Source of the DNA: Mytilus edulis
Taxonomy: Eukaryota > Mollusca > Bivalvia > Mytilida > Mytilidae
Assembly (NCBI RefSeq): GCF_963676685.1
Contig: NC_092356.1
Location: forward strand, 41,317,601-41,381,600
DNA length: 64,000 bases
Direction: 5' to 3'
This document shows, piece after piece, positions 13,601 to 26,200 of the stretch. Within the stretch, counting starts at the first letter, position 1, and every line of letters starts with the position of its first letter. The position numbers and the translations under genes were made by a program. The notes beneath the pieces were generated by a model. The model was not told the DNA's origin. It saw only the letters and a program-made list of their open reading frames with translations, and ran no database searches.

Positions 13601-14808
13601 AAAAGTCATATCAAGTATAAATTTGGGTAGCATTACTTTTATCGTTCATAAGTTATTTCCATTTATAATGTTGTATGCAAGCAGGGGCATTATCTGTGTC
13701 CATGGGGACACATTCTCTATTTATTTTCCCCCAAGTTTTTCTATGGCTCTTTCTACTATTTCTTTACAAATTAACCTTTTTATATGACTGCAAAAAAATA
13801 TTTTGGGGTTCATATATCGCTTTGATGTTGTTGTCGTCGTCTGAATTCACATTTGGTTTCTGAACAATAACTTAAGTTTAAGTGAATGGATTTCCAATAA
13901 ATTTTACAAGAAGGTTTAATACCACATAAGGAAGGTTGGGATTAATTTTTGTGGATATGGTACCATCAGTTAAGGAATTAGGGACAAAAACAAGTGTTTT
14001 TCTAGTTTCCAGACAATAACTTGTGAGTAAGTGGATGGATATCTCTTAAATTGTACAAGGTTCCATAATACAAAGGTAGGCTGAGATTGAGTTTTGGGGT
14101 AATTGTTCCAAGGGGGAGGCGGTGGTCAAAAAGTGTGGGTGATTATTATCAAGGGGTCAATTTTTTTTTCAAAATTTATTTTAAAATATTTTGGAAAGTT
14201 TCAAGAATAGAAGATATCTTTAAATTCATAGTATTGTGCAATAGATTTTCAAGATCTTTGACCACATATATTTTGTGTCAGAAACCTACATTATGTCAAA
14301 AATTTGCCCACAATCAAAATTCACAGTATCAAGCTTGAATATTGTGTCCAAATTTGCCCCAACTGTTCATGGTTTGACCTCTGCAGTCGTATCAGGCTGT
14401 GCTCAGCAAAGCATTTTATTCAGATTTTATATGCTTACAAATATCGATTCCATTTCCCCTTATATAACTTATCCACTGATTAATTTTATACTATTTTCTG
14501 AAACTCCTATTGCATGTGAACAATTATCTTCCCTATGAAGATATTGTCATTCAATCTGACATATTTAATAAGGTTGTGTAAATTAAGCTGAGTTTTTTAA
14601 AAACATTAAATCACTCAATTTACCATTTTGTTTTTGATTTTTGATAGGTGGATACAAGTATTCAGAAGACCGTGTAGTGAATGATGGTAAGATTATCACC
14701 AGCAGAGGACCTGGAACAACTTTTGAATTTGCTTTGAAAATTGTGGAAAAATTGCAAGGAGCAGAGAAGGCCAATTCATTGGTCAGTCCAATGCTTGTGA
14801 AGATGTGA
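4631..14808 (+). CDS. PARK7: PARK7/DJ-1 homologue (protein/nucleic acid deglycase family, redox chaperone)
   Basis: Complete gene of five exons: 4631-4714, 10679-10840, 11557-11626, 12088-12171, 14648-14808; all introns GT-AG, total 561 bp, 186 residues (human 189). It opens [20 protein letters not shown]. The conserved acidic residue is Glu16 (Glu18 in human) and the nucleophile-elbow cysteine is Cys104 in AAICAGPTAL, equivalent to human Cys106, whose oxidation is the family's redox sensor. Cys44 (PVVCSRQ) matches human Cys46. The residue matching human Cys53 is Val and the one matching His126 is Tyr (TSYPSMKDK). It ends [20 protein letters not shown]...[10 protein letters not shown]-1 acts in cytosol, nucleus and mitochondria in oxidative stress defence. 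The start codon is the only one that gives the full first strand. Intron 1 (about 6 kb) is swollen by a 2.9 kb inverted-repeat element. Confidence 0.97.
4768..4829. repeat. Fragment of the 3336-3663 foldback family
   Basis: ACACCTTATCGCTATTCC at its left and GACCCGAGAATCTGTCCCGC at its right match the terminus and centre of the foldback at 3336-3663. It sits 50 bases into PARK7 intron 1. Confidence 0.6.
5529..5620. repeat. Hairpin with about 36-bp arms
   Basis: TATTGTATAGAAAGGTATAT is mirrored at the right end; one mismatch is visible in the arms. The loop contains a GGGGC/GCCCC mini-hairpin. Part of the arm (GTACTATGAAAATTAGA) recurs near 6523. Confidence 0.7.
6600..7800. repeat. Nested inverted repeats with TTTGCGCC motifs
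   Basis: The left side has several TTTGCGCCAATTT/TTTGCGCCGATTT units (about 6607-6675) and ACAGGTAATTTA; the right side has their reverse complements AAATCGGCGCAAATGAAA (about 7708-7790) and TAATTTACCTGT. Inside, 6779-7190 is a copy of a dispersed repeat (AGATGTGGTGTGAGTGCCAATGAGAC start), and 7630-7682 holds the same start in reverse. Confidence 0.65.
8455..9245 (+). repeat. Dispersed bivalve repeat, copy A
   Basis: Contains ACCACAAAAGGAAGGTTGGG, GGAATAAGGGGCCAAA and the segment TTGACCTCTGTGGTCGTATA. The same modules in the same order occur at 13795-14410 and, reversed and longer, at 62155-63850. No coding potential. Confidence 0.6.
9262..9418. repeat. Degenerate tandem repeat, about 50-bp unit
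   Basis: About three units built on CAATGTAATTGATTACATTA-type sequence, AT-rich and partly palindromic, in PARK7 intron 1. Confidence 0.65.
10930..11500 (+). repeat. Dispersed repeat fragments in PARK7 intron 2
   Basis: 10970-11115 matches the repeat copy at about 55990-56110 (AATATGATATACAGC, ACAGGCTC); 11210-11480 carries GACCTTG and GGAATGATTGTAAAGTGT modules shared with 15600-16520. No gene seen. Confidence 0.5.
13165..13690 (+). repeat. Dispersed repeat with about 150-bp internal tandem units
   Basis: Three diverged units each containing TTTCCGTTCTCTAACAAGTT-like, TTGCCTCAACCAAATGTTAT and a CACAGATCAAGTTT-like motif. Begins GCCCCGCTGTAGTAGAGGGG. Short ORFs here are repeat artefacts. 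Confidence 0.6.
13795..14410 (+). repeat. Dispersed bivalve repeat, copy B
   Basis: Shares GGAAGGTTGGGATT, AACAATAACTT and GTTTGACCTCTGCAGTCGTA with copy A (8455-9245). It ends about 240 bases before PARK7 exon 5. Confidence 0.6.
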
Positions 14809-15558
14809 TTGTATAATTTTACAATGGCAGAGTTTGGTGCTTGTTTGTTGATATTTCACATAGTGACAGAAAAGACTGACATAAAAATTCAAATGTGGGA
14901 AAAAGATCACTATAGCTCACATGTTTGTTGTTGAATCATAACTAAATCATGTGATAATCTGATAAATGATAGTTTTTAAGGCTGTTTGCTTGTCATGTTT
15001 TGGAATTTTTGTCAGTTTTTCGGAATCCTCTGGTTTTATCCATTTGAATGCCTTAACAATATTTGCCCATGGACCCTCCATTTTTCTTTTTATAAATCTT
15101 TTAAATGTACAATTTTAAGCCTTTTTGTAAAAGTCTTATAAAATCTTATTTATTTTTTAAATAGTATTTGAGAACTTAAACTGGTCAATGATAAAGCTAT
15201 GAAAAGTCAAGAGAGAACATTTTCCCGCCAAAATTCAAATGGCAAATATATTGAAAACAAGCACATTGACCACTATAATTGTTTTGGCTTTTTTGATTCC
15301 CCAATCTCTCCCCTATCAATTTATACTAGTTTTATGAAAAGTTATTTATTTTGAAACTGATCAGCGAACATCCTTAAGCCTTTGTTGACAAAGTGTTCCA
15401 ATTGCTTTGAGTTAATGCTTTATTTGAAAAATTCTGAATTTTGAATCATTGCAAAAATTTTAACACTGATGCCTCAATCGTGCCATAATATGTTTTGTTA
15501 TAATATCATTTTCATATACTGCTTGACATTTATAGAATATCATTTTTTGTTGATTGAA

Positions 15559-15564
15559 AATAAA
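15559..15564 (+). terminator. Candidate PARK7 polyadenylation signal AATAAA
   Basis: First canonical AATAAA on the plus strand well downstream of the PARK7 stop, about 750 bases into the presumed 3'UTR. Placed by motif only; the true cleavage site is not determinable here. Confidence 0.3.
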
Positions 15565-15599
15565 AAAATTATAAACAATTAGATTGTTATATTTCTTAA

Positions 15600-16520
15600 T
15601 GTCTCAAGATAAATAACACTAGTGTCCATTGCTCAATGTTAAGTTTTGTGTTTTTGGTATGTTTTTCTTAAACTATAAGCAAAAGGTAAACTTTATTTGT
15701 TATATGGAAGGATTGTAAGCTGTACATGTCTGCCTGGCCTGCATGGTATATCTGACCTTGACCTCATGTTCCTGGTTCATTGGTCAATGTTTAGTTTTCT
15801 TAATTAAGTCAGTTTCTTAGAAACTATAAGCAATAAGTCAACTATATTTAGAGTATTGAATGATTGTAAGGTGTACATGTATTTCTCGTTTGGTTAATAT
15901 GACCTTGACCTCATTTTCTTTAATGCTTTATATTTAGGACTGTCAACATAATATCAATGCTTAGGAAAGAAGGCGAGACATTTCAGCGTGTGCACTCTTG
16001 TTTTTCGTTTTTTGAATGTTATGAGTAACATAATGGTTGTATTTGGTTTGTGGGATCTTTGCAAGTTCTTCATGTCTCTCCAACAGGGTTTACCTAACCT
16101 CGACCTCATTTCATTGATCAGTGTTTAAGAATAGTTACTCCATTAGCTGTTTATCTATACTATAAAATCAGTAGGTCAAGTACATTTGGTGCATACAATG
16201 ATTGCAAGGTGAAAATGTCTGACTGGCAGTTGACCTCTGTTATTTCCATCTTTCAAAGGTCAATGTTATTTATTGTTCTTTGTTTGGTTTCTGAGAAACT
16301 ATAAGCAACAGGTAAACTTTATTTGGCCTATGGAATGATTGTAAGGTGTACAGGACCTCATAAAGTGATTCATCAGCTATTCTGATTTTAGTGTTTTGGT
16401 GGTTACTATGATACTATATTCATTAGGTCAACTAAAATAGGCATATGGAATGATTGTCAGAAAGGTATCAGATAACTATGATCTTCATTTCATGGTTTAT
16501 TGGTCAATGTGATGAGTCTG
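15600..16520 (+). repeat. Dispersed repeat with about 165-bp tandem units
   Basis: Units share ATGACCTTGACCTCATTTTC, ATTGGTCAATGTT, AAACTATAAGCAA and GGAATGATTGTAAGGTGTAC. A reversed copy occupies 59455-60480, including GAGACATTTCAGCGTGTGCA in opposite orientation. Confidence 0.65.
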
Positions 16521-16789
16521 TTAACGAATTGGTAGACAAATAAAAAAACTGACATTAAATGGAGGACATAGAGGAAAGAACAACAGCAGTAGACGCTCGG
16601 ATGAAAGCATTCTGCTTCCTCCCTATGCAATATATCGTGCTTACTGAGTTGCAAGTTGTTAGGTCTGTTTCCATATGCTAAAAACTAACTTTTATTTAGT
16701 TTTTGAATGATTGTCAGAAATACATGTCCATCTTGCAGGTTTTAATGGACCTTGACTTTATTTATATGGACCTTTCATAAAGGTAAGTT

Positions 16790-17150
16790 TAAAAAAAAAA
16801 GTTGGGATATACTGTTTACCTCTGTCTGACTGTGTGTCAGTCCATCCATCAGTCAAATCACCTGTACAAATCATCTTTTATAGGAACTATGTTACAAGGA
16901 TTTCTGGTTTCAGGGTTTATATGAGTCACCATTGTGATGTGTTTTCAGATTCATCACTCAACAACTTCAGCTAAACAGGAAGTTGAAAATTTTCATCACA
17001 TTTTTCTCTGGAACTACATTACAGGGATTTCTGAAATTTGATTTCAGGGTTTTCTATAAGTCAGCTTTACTGTGTGATGCGTTTTCAGATTCATCCCTCA
17101 ACAACTTCCTGTTAACCGTCAAGTATTTGGGCAGGGGTATTATCAGTGAG
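16790..17150 (+). repeat. Dispersed repeat with two internal units
   Basis: ACAAGGATTTCTGGTTTCAG, GTGTTTTCAGATTCATC and CTCAACAACTTC occur twice about 130-150 bases apart, ending in TTGGGCAGGGGTATTATCAG. No coding potential. Confidence 0.55.
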
Positions 17151-19555
17151 CAATAGATTTTATGCAAGGCAGTGACTGGTGGCACAAATGTCTTTCAGGA
17201 ATATTCTAAAATTCTTCTTCTCAGTGGTTCATAAAAATATTTCATTTTTTGTTCATTTTTTTTTTTGTTTATTCTGTATACTTTGTATACACTGCATATT
17301 TCTACTGCTTGGATGCAGGACTATTAGCATCTAATATACATTTGTTGTAGCAAGTCTGAAACAACAAAACACTGTTTTCAAATAAATCGTTTTATTTTAA
17401 TGTAACATTAGTTTGAGTTTCAAACAAATTAAGCAGATGATAAAGGTGAAGAAAAAATAAACATACTTAACAATGGTAAAAATGCACTTATTTCAACTAC
17501 ACATAAAATCTTCCAAAATTCAATTACAAAAAATACTGCTTATGACCATTTATAACATATTTTGGACTTTTGGTACAGTGGATTCACTCCATACATGTAT
17601 ACGTATTGAATTTTCCATGTATAAAATTTTAAAATCTTGTTTGATAATATTGATGTTGGTATTGCTGCTGGTTTGTTTATTCTTAAACATTGTAAATCTT
17701 TAACATATCTATAAAGAAGGAACATATAGTTTTGATTTTTTTTTCATTCCTCTTAGAAAAAACACAATATTTCCAATTTGTCTTCAAATTTTGGCTAATC
17801 ATCTTGCTTTTTATATTTAATTTAAAAGAAAAGTTATCAACTTTGGAAATGAAAAATGTGGAGAATTTTATACTTGCTAGAAGGAATAACCTATTCAACT
17901 TTTAAATGAGACAAAATGATAATTTAATATAATTTGATATGTTTGCAAATAATGTGTAATTTTTTTTTATGAATAAAGAGAGATAATTTGTTTGCATTCT
18001 ATTCATTAACCCAAATAAATACATAATACGAATAACAAATGTTGTTTACAAACACACATAACAGCTGAATAGACAAAACAATGAAGAAAAAATGTCAGTA
18101 TTATACAAGCACAACAAATTACATAAATGGATTTTCTCAAAAATAAGAAAAGTTTTTCATTAAGAAAAGCTTTTTAAAATAGTTTCTAACCTAGATTTTG
18201 TATGTAAACAAATTCATTGACTAAAATTTTTTTTAAACTCATTGAGGTTGGTAGCGGTTTTTTTAACGGTCAGGATGATTTTTTGGATAGAAAAAAGACA
18301 TATTATTAAAAAAGGCAACAGAGTTTGTACAGGTCTAGTTTCAACTTCCTTTTTTCTTCCACTATAATTATCATATTTTGCTCATGTCATACTGGCTTTT
18401 TTTAGCTTTTTTTTATTCTTTTGTATAAGATTTCTATTTTAAGAAAACCCCATATTGAGTAAAAAATATGTACACAGATTTTTAGTAAAGAATGTGGAAA
18501 AATTAATCAATGTTAATTTTTTTTCTCAAATTGCTACCAGTACCAATTTTCCACTAATTAGCAGTTTCTTCACAACTGCCTTTACTTGTTCTTTCAAGCG
18601 ACTTGTTGTTTCTTGGACACATCTCCCATTTCCATTCTAAATTTTATATAATTCATTTGCTGGATGAAGACACATTATTTACAATTGATTTCACTTCCTT
18701 TTATAAGAAAAACAATGATTGTTAAAGCACTTTTCTACAAACATCAGGTTGATGCTATATATTTTTCTAAGTTTTATCAAATAAGGAATAATTAACCATA
18801 TGTAATGTATATATATCTATAAAAATAATGATAAAATAACAAGTACTACAAAATCTGGTTAAACCCCAATTGATAACTGTAATATTGGAAAAATTCGGTA
18901 GTTCATAACATATGTGTATAGTGTATATAAATTTCAATAAATACAAATTATGCTATTTTATTTAATATCTTAAGTAGCTGTAAAGAAAAATCTTTAAAAC
19001 TTTTACTTCATAAAAAGTTTGAAAAAATTATTCCTACTAAAATACATATCTCATTTCAAGGTACACATGTATATGCTTTATAATCTTGTTACATATCAAA
19101 TAAATGTACACAATGTAAATATTTTTAGTGTGATTAAATAAAAACTATGTTTCTTAAACTGACAACTAGGATATAACTTCCATATGAATATCTATTCTAT
19201 TATAAATGCCCCTTGTGTTGATGCCCCTGTTAGGCAAACATATTAACCCGTTGAGTTTATAATCAGATATACCAACTATGGAAGTTTTTAACTACCTTGA
19301 CTGGCTACACAGCCCTTGCACGGTCAGCCCTGGCTTGCACCTATTCGGGCATTTAAATAATTTAATTCTTACCATAAGGTTATTGATATAAGATATGAGG
19401 ACAAAGGATGCAGGTAAGATGGTTGTTTAGAAATCATAAATTGCTAAAGAGCAAGATGTATCCATGGGGATTTCATAAAACCTTTTTACTTTTTGTCCAT
19501 AATACCAACTGACATTTATAGTGTAAAAACTTACATTTATCTGAATTAAAACCGG

Positions 19556-19768
19556 ATACTGAGGATTCATCTATTTTCGTTGGTACCACTTTGTGGATTG
19601 AGGAAACCTTGCTTTTTTCGTGGATATTTTATTTTGTGGTTTTCAAAAGTCTGCATAAATTCCTGAACAAAACTTGTAAATCATTGGATATTTGAATTCA
19701 TGGTTTTCTTGGTTACCACGAAATCCAAGAAAATTGATATTCAACGTATAAAAATGAATCCACAGTAT
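19556..19768. repeat. Short inverted-repeat element (MITE-like)
   Basis: Left end ATACTGAGGATTCATCTATT is mirrored by AATGAATCCACAGTAT at the right; CGTTGG/CCACGAAAT motifs lie inside. About 213 bp, no ORF. Confidence 0.55.
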
Positions 19769-20207
19769 GTAAAAAAAAGTATACATAGTATGATTGCTAA
19801 GCTTAAAATATAATGGCATTGTTTAATGATATATAGCATTTTACAAATAAATTTGAGATTCATATTGTTTATTCACCAGAAACATGATAAACCATGCAAG
19901 TGTGACAGGTAAAAATTCTTGATTCAAACGATTTAACCCTGGATTAACACAAATCATTGCTGACACATTTTCAAACAGCCCTTTAAAATTCCTTAATAGA
20001 ATTGTTCACTTGCAATTGGTTGATGAATATATGGTTTATGTTGTACAACAACAAAAAAACATGGTGGATATTTTCTCTCGACGTTTGTTAGATTTCTTCA
20101 TGAATATTTATAAAAGCTAGTTTAACATCACATAATAAAATGACCAATCCTCCATTACAATTAATGTAGAATTTATAAAACACCAAAAAAGCCTAAATTT
20201 AATTTCA

Positions 20208-23200
20208 TTATAAACCCCCACGGCCTTCAACACCTAGTACATATTTGTAATAAAATTTGTTAAGTTGTTCTATAAATATAAATGTAAGAACTGTATGAGG
20301 TCCTAATCTAAAGTAGTAAGGCGTAAATCCTTTCCATAGACTGAAAAATCCTTCCTTTCTCACAGTTTTGAATATCACATCCTGCAATGACAAAATATTA
20401 TACAATTACTGTCTTTTGATGAGGTAAATATGCGGTTTTATTGACTTTTGAAAAAATGATATTCACTGAGGCCGACGGCCTCAAAATCCAATTCATATAG
20501 AGAAACCTACTAAAATAATACCAATATGGAATAAACAATTTTATACCAGCAAAAAATTGACAGTTGTCAATAATGACCATACATTTAAAAGCATAAATAT
20601 TGATAATGTTCAAGAAATATAGTTAGGCACATATTGTTTTTTTTTTTAATTTTATCTAGATACAAGCATCTGAAAAAATAGAATTTTGGAAAAATAATAA
20701 ACTTGCAGGTTTCTATATGTTTCTATATTTGTCAGAATGAATTTAATGTTAAATGTATGATTAATATATTGTAAATTCAGAAATGTTTGCATTTCTTTTT
20801 TTTTGTGAATTAAAAACAGAATAATTTTATAAATGGCAGATTTATTATTGTAAATCAAGAAAATACTACATGCAATTAATGATATCAAATTTAAAATGGG
20901 AGTTATTTTGGGGGATTGGGGGAAAACATACCCTTAAGCAATTTTGGTAATAGTAAGAACTTTAAAAAGGTATTGAATTTATAAAGTATTTGAAATAGCA
21001 AGAATCTTATCATCTTTGTCAAATTAAATCAACAAAGCACTTGGAATTATCTGAATTTGTTTGAACTTCGTGCAAGGTATTGTAATCGCAACAAATGTGT
21101 TTAATTCCCATGCTTAGTTTGTTAAATTCTAAACTCAAAAGTTTTCAAATAATTTTTCCAATCCTAAACCTACATAAACTAGACAAAACTTGTATTGCCT
21201 CTTGAATGTAAAATTAAAGTTTTAATATTTATTATTCTTTAAAAGCATGAAAATTATTTATTCGGTTAGATTAATATATGACATACCAAAGCATTCTTAT
21301 ACTCTGGTTTTCCATCAATAATCTTCATGTTCTGTACTCTGAAGTATAAAAAAAACAAGTAATGATTAATATAAATAGTATAGGAAATTGAATACAAAGA
21401 ATCATTTTTTTTTTCAACCTGTATAGTATAGAAAATTGTATACAATCATTACAAAGAATAATATTTAATATCTTTTCAACCTGCATAGTATAGAAAATTG
21501 AATACAAATAATATTTATATCTTTTCAGCCAGCATGGTATAGACAATTTTATACAAAGAATAATATTTAATATTTTTTTAACCTGCTGTGAAATCAAAGT
21601 GTAGCGAGGAAGACATAGTTGGGTGTCTTGTCAGAGCACAGATAATTTAATCAAAATACATTTCTCAGCAGTTGCATTTTTTTTTATATGTGTACAAGTA
21701 GCTAATGGTGAGCTTAGGTCCAGTTCCCAATAGATAATTCATTCTCCTACCTTTTTCTATAACTCCATTAATTGTACATGTATAAATAAAAGAACCTCCC
21801 ATTTGAAGAACTATTGCATTTTTTCCAATTTGTACATTTTCCAGTAGTATTCTTTTTCTCACAATCATAAATATGTATGAATGAACCATGCATATCTGTC
21901 ATTACTACAGCTTACTCTTACACTTTGAGTGAAACCCTCTTTTGAAAATGAATCAATTTTTTTTTTAAATAAAAAACAATTACCAGTAATTGCGCCTTTT
22001 GATAAATTTTATTTCTTTTCTGTTAAAAATAATAATGAGTTGTGGCTTTTGTTCATGGAAATAACCAAATATTACAAAGCAAATCTCTAGGGGAAAAATT
22101 GTGCATTATTTAAAATGACTCTGTTTACATGAACGCTTAGAGATGAACAAAATATTATGAATGATCTTAATAGTTAACATTTATCCATATAAGTAAAGAT
22201 CATCTATTAACCAAATTTAATAAAAATGCTTTTTAAAGTAGGGGCTGAATTTTTGGCCCATTATTCTCTATTCTTATAATTTAGAACCCCTATTCTTATT
22301 TCTTTATTTGTTTTGCATGTTTTTCTTTGCTCTTTATTCTTTGTCCATTTTTTTCTTTTTTCTCTGTAAACCTAATCTAGGTCTGTTTAAGATGCAAAAT
22401 ACTAAAGTCATACTTTACCTTGTCTTTGCAATATCTGTTGGCATTGATGCAATAGTTGTAACTAAACCACTAAACATACTGGAGACAAAATGTAAGAAAA
22501 TACCCTCTCCAAAATATCCTGAAAATATAAAACCATTGTTTAATACGTGTATAGCAGAATGCACAAATTTCATACATCCACCACAAATAAACAAAGCCTC
22601 TTATGTTGAAACTAAAATGTTCCATAACTGGCCGTGTATAGGGTGCAACCCCTTCCCATCCCCCATTAGGGGGTCTCATTGGGGGGTTCTGATCCTGGAT
22701 CCCACTTACTGTTGTCAGATTCCTGTTTCCTGTTTAACCTATGTACGTATAAAGCAATTTTCATTTTTTTTGTAATTTCCTGTGTCCTGCTAGATTTTAT
22801 TTTCTGTTTTCACGGCACAATAATTTGACTGTCAGGTGTCACATTAACAAAAAAAAAATCTGCAATCCAATTGAGAACCACCAAAAAATCATGAAAAAAA
22901 AGTTGAAAAAAATAGTTGAAAATTTTTTTTTAAACAGTAGTTCACTGTTAAAATCCTTTGACAGGGACCTTAACCCTTACCATGCGGTGACCGTCATATG
23001 ACGGGCGTACCCAATTAACCGTTATTTGGCTCCAATGGCGTTCCATACTTTTAGAAGTCTACTTTATGATACTTATTTTAAAAGTTGTGGATGTTCAGTC
23101 AACCTGAGGCTATCCATATTCCTGTTTCTCATGTATAAGTAGCATTTTGAGCACAAATACGGACTTGGAAAATTGTAATTGGCTAAAACTCGGTTTTCTG

Positions 23201-26200
23201 GAGGGGTGGGCTTCACATCTGTATCTTACACAGGAAGTTCAGAGGCATTAAACTTGCAAAAATAGTGCAAACCCATGGCCATATAACTACTGATCGTTAT
23301 TATTATTGAAATACTCATAGGAAACAACTACTTCCGGTTTTGGGTCCATTTGAAGTCAAAAATCGGCAAAATTCAGGAAATTCAGTATTTTTGGTCCAAA
23401 TGACCTTCTGTAGACTGCTGAACCAAGATCAGATTCACTCCGACCTAACAACTGTTGGGGTCAATTCGTTAACTAGGGTCCACTCTACATGCAGGCTACA
23501 GCTGGATACCTTTACCAGCATTCCTGGGTCTTGTGGGTCAAGAGAAAGGACGAAAAATCGGCAAAATTGACGCTTTTTGCACCTGATGACCCACTTTCGG
23601 GCAAATGAGAAATACAATGCTTTACCACTTCAAACCAAATACCATTGACTTATCATATATGGTTCCCTTTAAACTATGCAAACATTTTAAAGTCTTTAAA
23701 CCATGATGAGAGGGTGTGCAGCCATATATTCTCCATTCAAATGAAATGTGCCAATGCTGATAAACTGCATACCAAATATCAAATATCATTAATTTAATAT
23801 TATTGGTTCATCGTAAACTGACTCTATTACTAACACATTGAAGCCGCCCCCCAATAATTTCATGGTTAAATCTCATAAAAGTTAGGAATGTGTCACATTT
23901 AGAAGAATGAAACTAAAATATTTTTTCATGTTTCTAAAAGAGACAGTTATTTGTGCAATTTCTATTTTTATGATATCCTGTGCAAAAACATTCCAGTCAA
24001 TTAACAAATACTTAATTTTAGAAGAATGAATTTCTTTTAATCTACTGTACCTGTTTTCTTCAATTCTTCTTTAGCTTGAGAATATGAAGCTAACTGTGCT
24101 GCATTAACTACCATTGCTCTTGCAACAGTCGGCTGCCATCCCTGTTAAAATTAACAAACTATAGTTTTGACTGATTGACATGGTTTAACTATCGTAGGAG
24201 TCAATGGTCAGAGTGACCTGACTTTAGTACATTTCTATTTGAAAAGTTTTGTGTACTACAGACGTATTTGAGTGTTTATTTATAACAATGTAGATTATAA
24301 AATGGATATGCAGAGTTATAGTAAATGAGATAGCAATGCTACAACCTATTTTTTTCTGGTAAAAATTAAGAATGATATTTTTAAACAAATAAATATTTAT
24401 GTTAGTTGGCAAACTATTGTTTTTGCAAAAGTGGTGGCTAAATTCAAAATTTATCCCAGGAAAACTGTTGTGTAGTGTTTAATCTTACCCTCCACATAGT
24501 TAAAATTCCCTCTTCTGAAATAATCCTAGATATAGCATTAAATACTCCAGTGTAACCTCTTCTTTGGTCAATAGGTAATCTGTAAAATAGTTTTTGTAAA
24601 AAGTGCTCAACTGTAAATTTTAAAAGTATATAAGGGTTATACTAACATATTCTTTAAGCATTAGGGAACTTTATGATAGATGATATCCAATTGATATGGT
24701 ATTTATATGTATCCCAAAATATCATATAAATTTAGATGCAAATAAGCCAAAATTATTAGATAATTAGTTGGATATAGCCATTGAAATGAAAATATCAATC
24801 TGAACACAAAGAAATGCAAATAAAATCTATAGATACTGTGAAATCTTTATTTAGTCATAGGCTATCCCCTTTTATGGATTTCCTTGGTACAGTATTTGGT
24901 TCCTTTGATTTTTTACTTCCTCTTCCTTACCTTCCATCAGCTGTCATTCTAATGAGACAAACTTCTGCTGGTGTTCCTACAAAGGCTCCTATACCACCAG
25001 CAGTACACCCCATAAACAACTTTTGAAATGCATTTGGAGGCTTGCCCTCTCTGAAAAATACAATCATCCAGTTCTGACAAACATGTTGCATTTTGATGAT
25101 TTGAAACAAGTTGTTTAAATATAGTTAAAAAAACATGCAATTCATACTGCACCAAATTCATTATATTTGTCATCATTAATACTTGAAAGGTGTTTATTAT
25201 TCAAAATCTTACAAATGTTAATAGTACAGATAAGAAAATTGATGGTCATATCAATCACTCATATTTCTATCACCCATTTTCATCTCATATGTTCAGTAGA
25301 TGTCAACCAGATGACAAAATTGTAATAATAAATGCACGCAATAATTTCTGAATTTACAGTATCATTTTTCATAAACAGTATTCATCTTCTCTCAAACATA
25401 GCATACATGTATATATCATCGCTGTTATACAAAAACCTTGTATCTAAGGTTTTGATAATTTTACACCAGGCAGTAAAAAACTGAAATCTTTTTTATCGAT
25501 TATTTAGAATTAAATATGTATGTGTTCCACTGTATGCGAAAATATTTGATCTTCTAACCAATCAATTACCAAGACGAACAAAAATTTCTGCACCTATATT
25601 GTTTTTTCAAAGCTTTTCATTATTTCTAAGCTATATTAGCTTTGAGAACCTACAATTCATAAAACTGTACCTATTGTAATGTCAGCTGCCGTGCCATGAG
25701 TTTTTCTTTTAAGATACAATATTTTGGCACAACAAAATGTCTCACCAATCCGACTACACTTTTTTGTCACATGTCAGAATTCTGGTTAATGATTGGTTAG
25801 AAGATCAGATATTTTGCATACAGTGGAACATACATATTTAATCCTAAATAATCGATAAAAAGATTTCCGCAAAAAATTGAGATACAAGGTTTTTGCATAA
25901 CAGCAACGATATATTATAATTCAAATTATAACGTAGACTTACCTTGATTTTGATACATAATCAAATATATTCATGTAGACCCCAAGTCGAGTTGTTGTGT
26001 ATGTTGCCTGTCTCAACAGTCCTGCTGAAAGACTGAAACATTCAAATAACCATAAGCAGCAATCCTACATGTAAAATACACAAAACACATTATCTTTAAA
26101 TTTAATATTATTTCATAATACACAATATGCTTAATTTGAGTAAGAATTCTTTTTCTAAAAAGTTCAGTTTTCAAGATATTTTTAAAGGATCTTTATTACA

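Larger units (their letters stand above)
14809..20207. other. PARK7 / SLC25A11 convergent intergenic region
   Basis: Holds both 3'UTRs and repeats (15600-16520, 16790-17150, 19556-19768). The stretch 17380-19500 is AT-rich, with many short poly-T and poly-A runs and no exon-like sequence that I can support; part may be the carrier's long 3'UTR. Confidence 0.5.

Noticed and set aside
13165-13690. Possible CRISPR-like spaced repeats
   Set aside because: Units are about 150 bp, diverged, and without constant short repeats or unique spacers; eukaryotic context.
22308-22775. 155-codon plus-strand ORF, the longest in the window
   Set aside because: Antisense to SLC25A11 exon 8 and its flanks; the minus-strand exon fits the carrier exactly.
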